The notes beneath the pieces are model-generated. The model did not search any database. It was not told the DNA's origin and was given only the letters and a program-made list of their open reading frames with translations. A DNA stretch of 64,000 bases, taken from the NCBI RefSeq assembly GCF_026914265.1, contig NC_069125.1:26635595-26699594 (forward strand), read 5' to 3'. The translations under genes were made by a program, and so were the position numbers. Position 1 is the stretch's first letter, and each line of letters opens with the position of its first letter. This document shows, piece after piece, positions 34,066 to 47,498 of this stretch. This DNA is from Mya arenaria (Eukaryota; Mollusca; Bivalvia; Myida; Myidae).

Positions 34066-34260
34066 GTGAAAGTGGTCTAGAGGATAAGTCTCAAATTCAA
34101 GGTTGTGAGTTCAAGACCTCCAAGATACTTTCTCTTGACCTCAGGAAAAGGATGCCCATACTTGTTTCTACTTAGGCAACAGACTTAAGAGTGATTTTGT
34201 AAGCTTCCAGCTTGCATAGCAATCTGATAAGGCATAAAATAAGATACTAGCTGACTTGCA
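34066..34260 (+). mobile_element. tRNA-headed SINE, duplication copy A
   Basis: GTGGTCTAGAGGATAAG is a box A-like start and GGTTGTGAGTTCAAGACC a box B-like segment. The tail continues CTCAGGAAAAGGATGCCC .. GGCATAAAATAAGA. Matched in copy B at 38994-39185. Confidence 0.6.
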
Positions 34261-35311
34261 AACAGTTTTTCCATTTGTGTTGATTTATTTTTCAGTCTGT
34301 TGGAATGTTTATTAGAAGTGATGCGAATTGCTTACTGCAACCAATATTTATTTTCTTTATTAAGTTAAATTTAACGAACACATAACATGACTTGTGATTT
34401 TACAGATGCATGTTTATTTCGTTGATTGTATGAGTTTATTTTCTCAAATGATGTAATAAAAGTTATTCTGAATGACTGTCCTTTTTTGTTTGAAGAAAAT
34501 GTGTTGAGGTTTTGGCATAGCATAGTGTCATCATCATCATCATCATTGTTGTGTACAAATAAAACATTCAAAACAATGTATTAAAAACCAAACTGTCAAG
34601 CCAAGTACTCAAAGAGGCACAAGAGACCGGTAATATATTTAGACAAATAAAATGCAAAGAAAGATCTATAATTCTGACACATGGTAATGCTTTAAATAGT
34701 CCTCTCATTGTGTGTTTATGGTTAAAGTGGAGACATACAGTATTTTTTGTAATGAAGACTTAAATTTGTATGGCAACTTAAAGCCATATATGGGGATTAA
34801 AATAAAATGCCAGAAATATTGTGAAGTCTCCCAAACGACTCAATGCACTTAAAAGGGCTTGGCACAGAAATGAAAGTAAAAATGGGAGCAAAACCTAATT
34901 TATCATTAATTTTACATTGGATTGCATACAGATGGCTCTGTTATTACTTTACTAATATTAAAAATAAAATTAAGAGACATGTTGATCCAAACTGTAATTA
35001 TTCTTGTATGCATTTTATGGAGTTGGACATAAAAGAGTCATTTGGTGGAGTGATCTAATATTTGTTTAAGGCTTTTATTAACAAAAAAATGAATCAGTTG
35101 AGTATCTTATCAGTTACTCTTTTGGTGTTGTTGTTTTTAATAAAAAAATGACAATTTACTCAAAGATACTGAGACTAATAATTATAGATTAAGACAAATA
35201 TAATGTGTAAGTAAACTTCTAATGAGTGGGTTTTATCCACAGCCTAGGAGGTAAAGTGAAGCATCATCTGCCTTGAACAAATACAATTTTAAGACAAGTT
35301 CTGTCGACTTA

Positions 35312-35628
35312 GTGCACCAGTCAATTGTACCCCCCCCCCCCCCAAGGTCCGGGGGAATACTGGGGTTAACCCGGGGAAATGGGCCGTATTTTTACCTATC
35401 AGGTGGCCCTGCAGTGCTGGGTGAATGAGGTGGTTTTATCTTCGCTTAAAATATAGAGGGGAATGGACCTTACCTAGAGTCCCTGGGGTGTGGGGGGGGA
35501 TTTTGCCATTGGATCGTCCGCGCAGGTTGGGGATTTTAGCCGGGGTTGGCTGTACTGAAAGTCAAAGTCCCCACTATTCCCCAGACCTGGGGGGGGGGGG
35601 GGGCGTGGTTACAATTGTCTGGTGCATA
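35312..35628. mobile_element. MITE with GTGCACCAG-CAATTGTA-poly(C) terminal inverted repeats
   Basis: The left TIR GTGCACCAGTCAATTGTAC, a 16-C run, then AAGGTCCGGGGGAATACTGG (35312-35370), is mirrored at 35565-35627 (TCCCCACTATTCCCCAGACC, G14, GTGGTTACAATTGTCTGGTGCA). The interior of ~190 bp is GC-rich. Frames of ~70 codons inside come from the G runs and are not genes. Confidence 0.75.
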
Positions 35629-35629
35629 T

Positions 35630-36490
35630 CCACATGAACGTTGTACTGGTACTCTAACAATTGAGCTTACTGCGTGGATAGTCAACGCCCCACCCCAACC
35701 CCACAGAACTGTTTACACAAAAAAAATCTGCAGCCCAAACCCAATATTGCTGAAGTAAAGGCATGCATAGATTTCAGCTGGTAAAGTTGACTGGGTGCCA
35801 AGCTCACAACCATCCTACCACAACCCTCAAAACTCTGGACAATGCAATCAATGATTTTACAGAATAGTAATGTTGTTTTAATGGCAAGGCATGGTGTGAG
35901 AAATAACACGGCAAAGTATGACTTAAAACTTACATTGCATAGGGTATTCCTATAACTGTTGAGAAAATGTTGACATTTAGTCCATGCGTGCATTTAATCC
36001 GATGTAATGATTCATGCATGCCATGAACCGTATGATCATTTCAGTGACTGTCAAGTACATTTTCTGTGTGCTCACGATTTTTCTAGAGGAAACAGAGTGC
36101 TTCAACTATAAGAAAACATCTAAATATTCATAAAACGAACATTTTTTGAGGTTACAATAAATATTTTCTCTTAAACAAGCACATTTAATTTAACACAATC
36201 CATTTCCTTGTTGTTACAATGGGCCTTCTTTACGCGGATTGAAAACGGTGTTAATCGCCGGCAGCCGCATCGCACTTTCGTATATCCTTACTACTATTTA
36301 CGAGGTCTATCTCGAAGCTTGCCGGAGATGGCCGAGTTGTTACGATTGCGACCGCGCATGTCCGATTGTCTGACGCAAAAAATAGGTCATGAAAGTCGCA
36401 ATTTGTAAACAAATAATCGTTTGAATTCTTTAAAAAGGTTAACTCTTCAAATATCAACTAACTGTTTAGGACAATTTTTATTACAATTTT
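35630..36490. other. Interval without supported gene; GC-richer patch at 36230-36380
   Basis: Two opposed ~67-codon frames overlap at 36208-36457 around a CpG-containing patch (GCCGGCAGCCGCATCGCAC). No motif or splice-supported coding. It might be a small promoter or exon. Confidence 0.35.
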
Positions 36491-36499
36491 TATAATTGA

Positions 36500-36680
36500 T
36501 TGTTTTCACCTGCTTTGATCCGGGCCTAACCAAGATCCGGAATACCCCAAACAACTGTATTTAACCAATACAGTCTTATTTTTGCCAACATTAGTCATTT
36601 AAACGAATTACGCAGTTGGTTTAAACGAGTCAAAACAGCATACATACATGCTACCTATACGCCACCGTATAGCCTTATTT
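36500..36680 (+). repeat. Dispersed repeat, relative of 25780-25945 in opposite orientation
   Basis: Contains GATCCGGAATACCCCAAACA and ACTGTATTTAACC, then ACGAATTACGCAGTTGGTT. The same series occurs reverse-complemented at 25790-25930. Confidence 0.5.
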
Positions 36681-37785
36681 TCGCCCAAATCTTTGGAAAA
36701 GCTTAATAACCATCCTTTGGGAGTATAAGGTCCAAACTATGACCTTAATTCGATTTGAAATATATTATTCCAATCTTACTTTCGCGCAAATAACCCTTTT
36801 TCGTCAATCGGAACTCCTCGGCTAGTATCAAGATATATATATGGCCTCGGATATAATACGGGTCGTAAGAAAATAGTCCATCATGGCCGACCAAGAAGAT
36901 CTATCTATCTATCTCTGTTTAATGTCAACTCCTCTTCCGAGTGTTACTGACATGAACGGTGCGCGCCGGCTTGCTAGTGAAAAAATAAAACACTGATGAG
37001 GCAAATCACATCAGAAAAGTAAGAACTAGGGTATAAAAGAGAACACAATTTAGGTAACATGATAAAAAGTGATTGGTGAACTGGTAAAAGGATAAAAACA
37101 CTGCTCGCTTATCTAATGCTTAATGGTTGCCACAGCCACCTTGAATGTGTCAGGGGTGGGGATAGTGACAATATGATTTGGCAAACTGTTCCAAGAGATA
37201 TGTTAGACCAAAGACAGAATGGGGAGCGTAACTTTTACCACTTATTTGTGTGGAAGTGTTATTTTTATACTTATTGTATTTTGTTAAAATATACAAATGG
37301 TTTTAAAAGAGCTCTAATGAGAAACTAAATGGAAATGTCATTAATTCTTAGTGGGTGGGGTAAAGTCTTCTTTCATTTGACTGACAGATTATAAGATATA
37401 TACATTTTATTTCATTAGCTTGATATTTTTATTATTAAAATTTACATTCTTTTAACCAAGGATGTATGGTTTATATGTCCGTGAGTGTTGGTATTGAACA
37501 GCTTAATGTAATGGCACAATTGATGCCTGTTCACTAATATAGCTCTCTAAATAAATTATAGATCTTCATTCAAGTGGTTTAGCAGAGTTTGAACGCATAA
37601 ACCAGCACACATTTCTTTCAAGCTGGGAGTAAGATTACTATTATTGGTCCTAGTTTCAACTTCATGGTTAAATTCTATGATACTGGTGGTGGTGATGCAG
37701 AAACATTGAAAAATGCTTACATTTTTACTGTGCCAATGAAATGCAGACTTATAAATTTTAATCTTATTGTCATTGCCATTTTCAG

Positions 37786-38581
37786 AGAGCAGTATGGTAC
37801 CAGTGGTGCAGCCGACTCTGAATTCCTGGCTTGTTCTAATGAAAAAAGTCGGATGAGGTAATGGTTGTGCTGTTTTCGAAATTGAAACAATAATTTACCA
37901 ATCAAGTATCCTATTGGTTTAAGCCCAAATGTACCTGCATGTTTGTACAATTAATCAACAAGGATTGATAGTATTATTATTATTAAAATATCAACATTGT
38001 AGTGGAATTTAAACATGATAACAATTTCATTTCACATTCTTAAATTTACCAGTAGTCCAGAGCTAAAAGCTGCTCTCTCACAGATTGACAGTTCTATCTT
38101 GGTCATTCTTCAAAAGCCCTCAATTGATATCAAAGGAGTAATAAAATTAAATGTACACAAATATATGGCTTAAAGCAATAGCAACAAATTATTTTCCAAA
38201 CAATTGAAATCTGTTCTATTATGTGTGACCTTATATGACTAAGTAGAAAGCATTTATACCAATTTTTCAATCTTGAATATGAAAGACTGTGATCTGATAT
38301 TATGTCAGCTGTCTAATACCACTGGTTTCCATACATTTGCATAATAATTGCCAATTGGCTCATTAAAAGACAAAAATAAAAAGGTGGCAGAACAGTAAAA
38401 CTGTGAGGATGCAGCTTTAAATTGGTGTTGCACTTAATATTTTGTGAATACTTTTCTGTTGTTGTTGTACAGGCTTTTAAAATAATTGATCTGAAATATA
38501 ATTCCTATTATTTCTGTTGTATTTTATGTTTTCTATTTCAGGCACTGGAATCCGAATGAAATCAAAAATGCCATTATATGA
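37786..38581 (+). CDS. Small-exon gene of unknown function, copy B (partial model)
   Basis: Exons 37786-37857 (EQYGTSGAADSEFLACSN then EKSRM) and 38542-38581 (HWNPNEIKNAII and stop), with borders and phases identical to copy A. The ATG corresponding to copy A's lies at 36883 but then runs into the private segment. Copies A and B differ at several residues with no frameshift in either, suggesting selection after duplication or very recent duplication. Earlier exons are not identified. Confidence 0.35.
38062..38420. mobile_element. MITE of the 58137 family, inside duplication copy B
   Basis: Counterpart of 33155-33497 at the equivalent place in copy B. Confidence 0.6.
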
Positions 38582-38993
38582 GGATTGACCTGCAATGCAT
38601 GGAAATCATCTAACACAACTGCAACGCCTACCTTAGGGAAATGAGTGCAAGATGGAAACAAAGCGTTCAGTGAAACATCTTGTCATCTCAAATATTTGAT
38701 GACTAAATACTGATGTGAAGTTGCAGATAAAAGTCATCTGTTGGCCCGTGATTATTAGATACACCCAGACACATATTTTAAAAGAGTTATATGGTAAAGG
38801 ATTTATCTACGCTTAAAGTGGTTTTCCTATATTAAGGAGGGAAGATTACTACAAAAACAGAAACAGATGGCATTGGCAGACCAAATAAAGGAGAACTATT
38901 GTGTTCAGTTCAATTTTTAAGACTTTAGAAAAGCCTTTAATAGGGCACATCCTTGCAAATGCCATATTGAAATCTGGGCTTTTAAAATGTGAA

Positions 38994-39185
38994 AAGGTGA
39001 AAGTGGTCTAGAGGATAAGCCTCAAATCCAAGGTTGTGGGTTCAAGCCCCTCCAAGATACTTTCTCATGACCTCAGGAAAAGGATGTCCGTACTTGTTTA
39101 GAACTACTTTGGCAACAGACTTGAGAGTGCTTCTGTAAGCTTACAGCTTGCATAGCAATCTGATTAGGCATAAAATAAGATACTA
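38994..39185 (+). mobile_element. tRNA-headed SINE, duplication copy B
   Basis: GTGGTCTAGAGGATAAGCC, then GGTTGTGGGTTCAAGCCCC, a better-preserved box B than copy A. Same tail as 34066-34260. Confidence 0.6.
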
Positions 39186-39510
39186 GCTGAATTACAAACA
39201 GTTTTTCCATTTGTGTTGATTTGTTTTTCAGTCTGTTGGAATGCTCATTTTAAGGGATGAGCATTGCTTACCGCAACCAATATTTATTTTCTTTATTAAG
39301 TTGAATTTAACGAACACATAACATGACTTGTGATTTTACAGATGCATGTTTATTTTGTTGATTGTATGAGTTTATTTTCTCAAACGATGTAATAAAAGTT
39401 ATTCTGAATGTCCTTTTTTTTGTTTGCAGAAAATGTATTGAGGCTTTGGCATAGCATAGTGTCATCATCATCATCATTGTTGGGTGCAAATAAAACATAC
39501 ATAACAATGT

Positions 39511-42285
39511 TCAAATTCTCATGTGGGTCATGGTCGCATGAGTTGACTGCACATGCGTAATAACCAAATTGCATATTTATTTGAGTCACGGACATTACGG
39601 ACCTGACATAACGGACCAGATTTGGGGACATTACGGACCATGATATATAATTGTACTCACAGTTTGTTTTAACTTTATAACATACCATATTTGCGGACAA
39701 TCTCATAGTGTTTTTTTACTTATAATGTACCGTATTTATTTATAGCAATTGGTTTTCCCCAAAAACATGTTTTTTCAGTATTATACAGTATAAATGTTTG
39801 TGCCACAAACTACGAGAATTACCGTATTTCATAAGGTATAAATGCAACATTATTGTCCATATCCTGAATACAAAACTAACCTGTTGTTTTTCATTGATGA
39901 TTCAGTGTGCAGAAAAACGCATCTTGAGAACCTTATATGGTTAAAAACAAGGAATGATATGACAACAGTACAATATCTTATTATATTTTGTATAAAATGC
40001 AAATATGGTGGTTGTGTGGTCCTGTGTTGCCAGGGGGCAGGGGGGCTGGTGGTGGTTCGATGGGGGGGGGGGGCTGGCTCTGTCAAGGCAGTTGGATTGT
40101 TGATGAAGGGGGAGGATGGAAGTCCTGTCAACATGTGCTGCTGGTGGCATTAGTGACAGGATTTTACAAACAACTATTTCATAATTTTCGGTGACTAAAT
40201 AGTCCAAGTTTATTTTTTTAAAAACACACAACAAAAACCACATCCAAACTTTAATATCTCACTAAAACAAAAAAAAAAGTATTGACAGTCCGAAATATGA
40301 TTTCCGTCAAAATATTATTTTCAAGCAGTATATACCGTATAATTGCTTGAAAAGGGAGATTACTGCAACAGAAAATATCCATAACAATGAGAGATTATCC
40401 GGAAGTCGTTCAACGGTGTCGAGGTAAACATTTACCCGACAATATTTTTTAACCAAAAGCCCGATGATTTAATCGCCAGTCGGGCTTCCTTAAAGGATTT
40501 TTTCGTAGCCTGGGTCAATTTTTCGTCGCCACGGGCGATCGGGCTACCGTTAATTTCACACACTGATGATTTCGTTTATTAAACAACTAGTACAAACACA
40601 TGCTCGGCTAGTTTTATTGGTGTCGCAAAATTCCAAGAAACGCTTCAATTTTCAAATGAGAAAAAAAAATGCTGTATTTTATATTTTAACAAGGAAATCA
40701 GCAGAATTTTGATTAAAATCGGCCTTCATGTGGACTCTACCTATGCTTTCAAATTATATCATTATCATCAAAACAAACTATCTCCATTACTTTATTAGTA
40801 TAAATGAGTGTATTTGAGTTACTGCTTACCGTATAAAAGTTTTTGTTTCATTCTTAATTGACTTTTATCCCAAAATGAAGCATATAAAAATCCTACTTCA
40901 ATTTATTATTTCAGGTCACATTCAGGTTTGTTCTAGATGCTTCACAGATGGACAACCATCCAAAGAGAATCACCTTCTGAGTTGGACATGGGATTCACAC
41001 AAATATCTACGTCAAAACTCTCTTTATAGTTAATGGAATAATTAAATTCATAGACCCGAAGCAAAATCCAAATATCATGATTTTTATTGAATAGAGACAA
41101 AATAGAGTAAACCCATCAAGCTTATGAAACTCAGTTTCAAGAGTCGTGCTGGACCATATCAGGCAATGCCACGAATTTAGTGCAGATAACCTTCATCCCG
41201 AACTTGATTTGCTTGCACTGGATCCCAAGTACATCCCTAGCTGTGACCTTCAAAATAAACTTGTTGAGTATAACCTATGAGTTTATTAAAATTAACAGAG
41301 ACCTCCCAAATGGTAAACCATAAGAACTAAATCACCCACAGAAAACCTTGTAACATTCTTCTTAACCTTGGAAATCATAAACATAAATCAGATTGAAACC
41401 TCATGAGGATGCAAGATTTATTCCAAATAAAATATACGAAAACAAATATGAATGTCATTTTATGCAAATAAAATGTACCTGAATTTCTAACACCATTCAG
41501 TTTAAATAACACTAACCTTAAAAAAGAACAGTAAGACTAGCATGTCACAATAAAACTAATGGACTTCAAAATAGTTTGCTTCAATAAATAAATATATAAT
41601 ACAAATAAGGGATACACTACTTGTACCGACTACCAAGTGCAAATTCTTTAATAAAACTTAGAATACATCTGTACTTGGATTTCAAACATAAAGTTAATCA
41701 AGCTTTTAGTGATAAATACTGTTGTATATACTTGTATATATATATATTGCAAGATGCTTCATTTTAACCTTTATTTCCCGTAAACTGAAAGAAAAAAAAG
41801 AAATGTGATCACTTACTAGCTTAAAATACAAGCAAACTTATATCACACATGATAGGGTTATGATTCATTTAGGTATCAGGACAAATGGGTATAAGAGATG
41901 TTTTTGTTCATTAACACTGTGTCATAACTTGAATAAAGTTGCAGTCAATTCTTAAAGCAGATCAATAAATCCATTTTTTTTAAAGAATTTTAACTACCTA
42001 TACCATCAAAAGACAGTTCGCGAAACATGGTGTGTATGTGTTATTGTCAGTGTAGGTTCACATACACGTAAAAGTTGCAGTGAAGAAACTAGCACTGAAA
42101 ATGTGTACTTGAGGGCTCGCTGATTCACACAAAAAAGTCACTTTACTTGACCTATTGTACTTGTCAATCTTACCTTGTACAAAGTACAAGAGCTGGTGGA
42201 TGAAGCTCATACGAAGTTGCCCACACATACACACACTCATCCAAGTGACATTCCACAACCTCATTATATCTTCAAAACAGATATC
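39511..42285. other. Interval between the duplication and ABCB9; no gene supported
   Basis: Contains a run of ACGGAC-type words (CACGGACATTACGGACCTGACATAACGGACC at about 39587-39640), G-runs at 40028-40071, and AT-rich sequence. The part near 42 kb is presumably ABCB9 3' UTR. No exon was identified on either strand. Confidence 0.5.
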
Positions 42286-45200
42286 TTAAACTGACCCAAC
42301 AAGGAAATTCATGTGGTCCCTAGTTCGAAACCTATCACGATATCGTAATCTAGATGTATTACCATCCTCTTGTAAATCAGGTTTAACTCCCTTCTTCACA
42401 TTTTTTCCACAACATGAACACACATAATTATCTCTCAAATTATCTCCCTTTGTTGATAATTCTCTTTCTTGGATTTCCAGTTCCTTCCCTTGAATGCTAG
42501 GTTGTCTCTCTTGAGTGAGGTCACCTGACCAGCTAGAATCAGTGAGCAGTAACTGTCGTTTTACAAGATTGGCGTACATCCCTTTCGATTGCAGAAGCTC
42601 TTGGTGTGAGCCTTTCTCCATTACCTTAAATTCATAATATAAACACGAATAAAATACATAAGGCGTGCAAGTGTAAGAAGTGTTCAATCAAGAGCGGGAA
42701 ACTCTGGCTAATAAAAATGTGTGTGAATCTGCAGAAAGTATTGCCAAGTCCCTCTTATACATTTCCGCGTCAAATATTAAAGTACATCCTAAAATATACC
42801 TAGTATTGGGATATGGGTAGTCCACCAGGCTGTAAGAAACTTGACAGCAACTTAAGCACGGAATGGATTGAATTTAAACATGTCTCCAACACCACATTAC
42901 ACATACATACCAGCAAAGAAGATCAATTTAGTTCAGTGGAAGCTGCCAGGAGTCACATTTGTGCGACTGAGGTGCCAAAACTGTTTAACTGTAAAAGTTT
43001 TCTCTACAAACTTAACATGAGACAGCACAACTGCCAGACCTTAGGATGAAACCAATATGCCACCTTTAAATGTTGTTTGCAATGATGATTCCCTGTTATG
43101 CAACGAACATTTTTTATACTCAATTTCAAATGCCATTTTCCCACCTGTCCCTTATCAATGACGATAATTTTATCCGCCCTCTCCACGGTGCTAAGCCTAT
43201 GTGCGATGACAATCACTGTGCGTCCTGCCATATTCCTGTAGAGCGCCTGCTGCACCAGAAACTCGGACTCTGCATCCAGTGCGCTCGTAGCCTCGTCAAG
43301 TAACAGGACACGTGGCTTCCTCAGTAGGGCTCGAGCAATTGCGATTCGTTGTTTTTGGCCCCCTGGTAAAATATAGTATAATTGCTGAAAAGAACTTGTC
43401 TTTTATGAACCATTTAATGGGTTGAAGTAGAAAACCCATAGCACTGGTGTACGCTAGTAATACATATGCCACCTTAAGCTAAACAACAAATAAATACCAC
43501 CATTATTTCTAAGCAAACTTTGAAAGGCGGGGGTGTTAGTTAAAACGGGACATATCTCAATAGTTACACATACATGTATGTGAATTGTCACTGGCAACCA
43601 GTGTACCAAGTTTCAATTGATTTTTTTTCTTGTCCAAAGGCCAATATGAATTGTTGATTTTGTTATCATAAAATTTGTCCACACTATGTGCATACCTGAC
43701 ATTTGCACTCCCTTTTCTCCAGCCTGTGTATTGTATCCATCCTTCAATTCTGAGATAAACTTGTGGGCGTTGGCCATCTCTGCAGCCTCCTGGACACTGG
43801 TCATTGTCCATTCATGCTCAGCTAGGCCATACCGGATATTCTCCTCTATGGTCCGAGCATACAACACTGGTTCCTGGCCCACCAGGGATATCTGTAATAT
43901 AACACAAATTAACATGTATTTGCCATGGAAAACACTGGACATTGTCCATCCATGGTTAGCATGGCGATACCGGATACTCTACTCCAGGGCTGCTTAAAAC
44001 CAACAATTTGCCGCTCTAGGCTGATTTGGACATTGCCGGACCAATTTCAGGAAATGGCTTAAAAATTGGTCTGAAATTTGTTCATTTTCAGGCCATAGAG
44101 TATGACCCAAACATACAACAGTTGCTCTTAGCCCACTGTAACACAGTTTTACACAATGTCACATCTATATCTTTTGGGAATCAAGGGTCTCTTAGACACA
44201 AGTCCACTCGATCAGTGTCAGATATTTTTCTATATGGTCCAGACAAACAAAACTGGTTCCTAGATCACCAGGAATATCTTGAAATAACATTGAACATAAA
44301 CTACAACAAGGGTACAGCAAAGGATGCCCACCCTATGTCTGTTTTTCCCCCAAATGATAAGAGATACAACTCGAAAATTATTTAACTACACAATGGGAAT
44401 TCTAATTTAAGTGTTCAGTGTCACAAGCAATATAAATGCACTAAAAAGTTTTGTAACAAGAATCGTACATTTGCTTCCATTTCATACAAAATGATATAAA
44501 AATCGTTAAGGAAAAGATATGAGCTGGACAAAGGCTTGCTTTGTAATTTTTTGATGGCTCAGTATCATAATTTTGTGAATTAAATGGCAGTTCATGTAAG
44601 ATCCTATATATAGGACTGATGAATCTTTGGAATTATGACACTACAACTAATTATTCCTACCTGTCTATGCAGAAAGCTGTGATCGTAAGTGTGTATTGGC
44701 CGCCCGTCTAGGAGCACCTGTCCACGGTCAGGCTCGTAGAAGTGCTCCAGCAGGTTTACGCATGACGTCTTGCCCCCACCACTACAGCCAACTAATGCTA
44801 TGACCTCACCGGGACGTACAGAAAAACTGAGGTTCTGTAAAATAGAATCATAGAATTACATTTACTTAAATCAGATAGATATCACACAAAAATAAACACA
44901 AAATTTCATACAGTGTGATATTTTAACAACAGCATCTTTATTAAATGACAATGTGCATGCGTTCTCCATGGATATTAAGAATGTGCTTTTTATGTATGGC
45001 TTCAGTTATATCTGGATATCTCAAGATGTTGGCGATATATCTATATTTATCAGTGTTTTTAAACGGAGAATTATTGATTGTTTCAACCAAAACTGGCATG
45101 ATTCTATTAACAGTTCCAGTCCGTGTTTTCATCATAAAGAATACAAAACTTTGCTTAATGTGGAACGTTATTTATCTTTAGACATACCTGACAAACACAA

Positions 45201-47413
45201 ATTAGCTTTTAGCAAATTTAGATGTTCAAATCATAAATTGTTAATTGAAACTGGTAGGCATAATAATATCCCAAGAGAGGAACGCATTGGTCGGTTTTGT
45301 CTAGATAATATTAACATTTTTGTTTTTGACTGTGAATACCATGCATTCTTTATATGTTATAAATATAATGATATACGAACGCAATATTTATTTAATTCGT
45401 ATTCTGGTTTTCTGGTACTGAATCAGAAGATTTTTATAGGTTATTAAACACAAATCAATCTGAAGATTTACTAAAACTAGCTTATTATGTATACCATCTC
45501 CTAAACATTAATGGTTAAGGGGAAGTAATCATGATTTCATTTACACTTTGCTTGTATCGATTAATTACCCTGACACAACTCCTGCCTTTCTTGTATGTTA
45601 TGTATTTTGGGCCAGTGGCCTTTAATTACTCAATTAACTCTTGACTTGACTCGACTCCATGGATGTGTGTTCTAGTTTCATGTAAATATCTTAGACATAT
45701 TCTATGTTTTGCATGTTACAATTAAATACTTTAATAACCCTATAGTGTCAGTGGCCTCCATAGTGGAGTGGTCTTGATGCTGACAAATGCTATTGTACTG
45801 AAAAGGCCAAGCAGGTGCAATTCTTGCTTACTCCAGAATATTTTTCAATGGAACCGATAAAACCAATGACACTGCTTCATTATTTATCCATAAATAGAGA
45901 TTTTCCTAGCTAAACCGCACACAAAACACAATGAAGCATAGTTTAGCAGTATATCAGGGGGTATACGACGAAGAGTTTTGGCCAACATTCAATTTGTTTA
46001 CATGGCAATGCTGCAGTCCAAGACATCAAACCTATGCAGACAGACAAGTACATCATTAGACATAGTCTATAAAAGCTTTATTTGAGATGACTTGTTGATC
46101 ATAGTAATGGAAAAATAACAAGGCAAACAGCATTTTTTCTGGCAATGACATAAAAGTTACAACACAATGTTCTTCCCTATAACATGACAACTACAATGCA
46201 ATCAACTGAATTCATTGGAATATTCCCATTCCTGAACTTTTCACCATGGGAACCTGTTTAATCATCAGGCCTGAATGGGTAGGTGTGATGGCATCCCTGA
46301 ATTCAATATGGCCGTGCACTCTGTGACATGACTGATTTTCATTGCAAAGTTTAAAGATAAACTCACCTTTATGTTACATGTTCATACCTTGAGAACCTGT
46401 ACATCAGGCCTGGATGGGTAGGTGAAACAGACGTCCTGGAACTCAATATGGCCCTGCACTTGATCACATGCCTGGTTACTTTGGTCACATGACTGGTTCC
46501 TCTGCTGAACTTGGTCACCCTGGTTATGACCAGCTGGTTCTTGGTCTTTGGTTCCTTGATTATGTATGGCTGGTACCCGGTCTATATACTCAAACACCTT
46601 CTCTGAGGCACCAGCTGCTTCCATCAGACCAGTGTATTCAATGCCAATATCCTAGAGTGTCACAGCACTTTCAGTATGTTTAAAATAAGTAGATTATGAT
46701 GGATGATCTCATTTCAATGAAACAGATGAATAAACACAGAGTTATAATGCAGACGAAACACTGAATCTATTTTTTAACCTGTACCTTTAAGAAAATATAC
46801 CTTTTTTAATGGTTATCATTTGAATATTGAACCACTGTACAAATATTGCATTGCGTGTTGGTTCATCTTTGCTTATCAAAGGGACACAACTCATCAACAA
46901 TTTTAAAAACAAACATATTTGTGGTAATGTGTTGCGTTTGCACATTAATTATTGGTTTAATTTTTTGTACATCAGCTATCAATGTTCATTTTACTATCTT
47001 GAAATATTTCTAAGAAACAGCCCAAAAAGAGTATTTACCAAAGCATGCAATTCCATTGGTTAAACAGTGAACTTACATTGAGACAGTTCCCAAGCTGTAC
47101 TTGGTAGAGTATGAAGGAAATAAGGGTTCCTCCAGTTAAATGACCACTGATAACGAGGTGACCACCATAGTACAGTACTGCTACGGTAAGACCTAGTTCA
47201 AACCACTGAAACGTAGCAAATATGAATACTTTTAGCAGATCCCCAGGTTGATAAATAGTATATCACTGAATACATTGATACAGTCCCGAAGCCGTATTTC
47301 GTAGGGTATGAAAGAGATAAGGGTTATTCCAGTTAGATGACCACTGATAACGAGGTGACCACCATAGTACAGCACTGCTACAGTAAGACCTAGCTCATAC
47401 CACTGAAACAGAG

Positions 47414-47498
<85 letters not shown>

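Larger units (their letters stand above)
31121..34579 (+). repeat. Segmental duplication, copy A
   Basis: Starts CAATCGGAACTCCTCGGCTAG and ends near AATAAAACATTCAAAACAATGT. It is matched along its length by 36805-39510 in the same orientation, about 5 kb away. It differs by a 994-bp insertion (31169-32162), a ~270-bp segment present only in B, and many small changes. It includes the small-exon gene tail, a MITE and a SINE, all shared with B, so these predate the duplication. Confidence 0.85.
36805..39510 (+). repeat. Segmental duplication, copy B
   Basis: Direct-orientation partner of 31121-34579. It lacks the 994-bp insertion and has a private ~270-bp stretch at about 36901-37190 (starting with CTATCTATCTATCTC), plus a small TTATTATTATTA expansion at 37970. 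Interior MITE and SINE copies match those in A. Confidence 0.85.

Noticed and set aside
35425..35758. Two Gly/Pro-rich plus-strand frames
   Set aside because: Produced by G and C runs in the MITE at 35312-35628.
39842..40243. Overlapping ~100-codon frames on both strands
   Set aside because: Low-complexity G-rich sequence; no motif and no splice support.
40410..40570. GC-richer segment (CAGTCGGGCTTCC .. GCCACGGGCGATCGGGC) as an exon
   Set aside because: Open only in pieces on either strand and without convincing splice sites.
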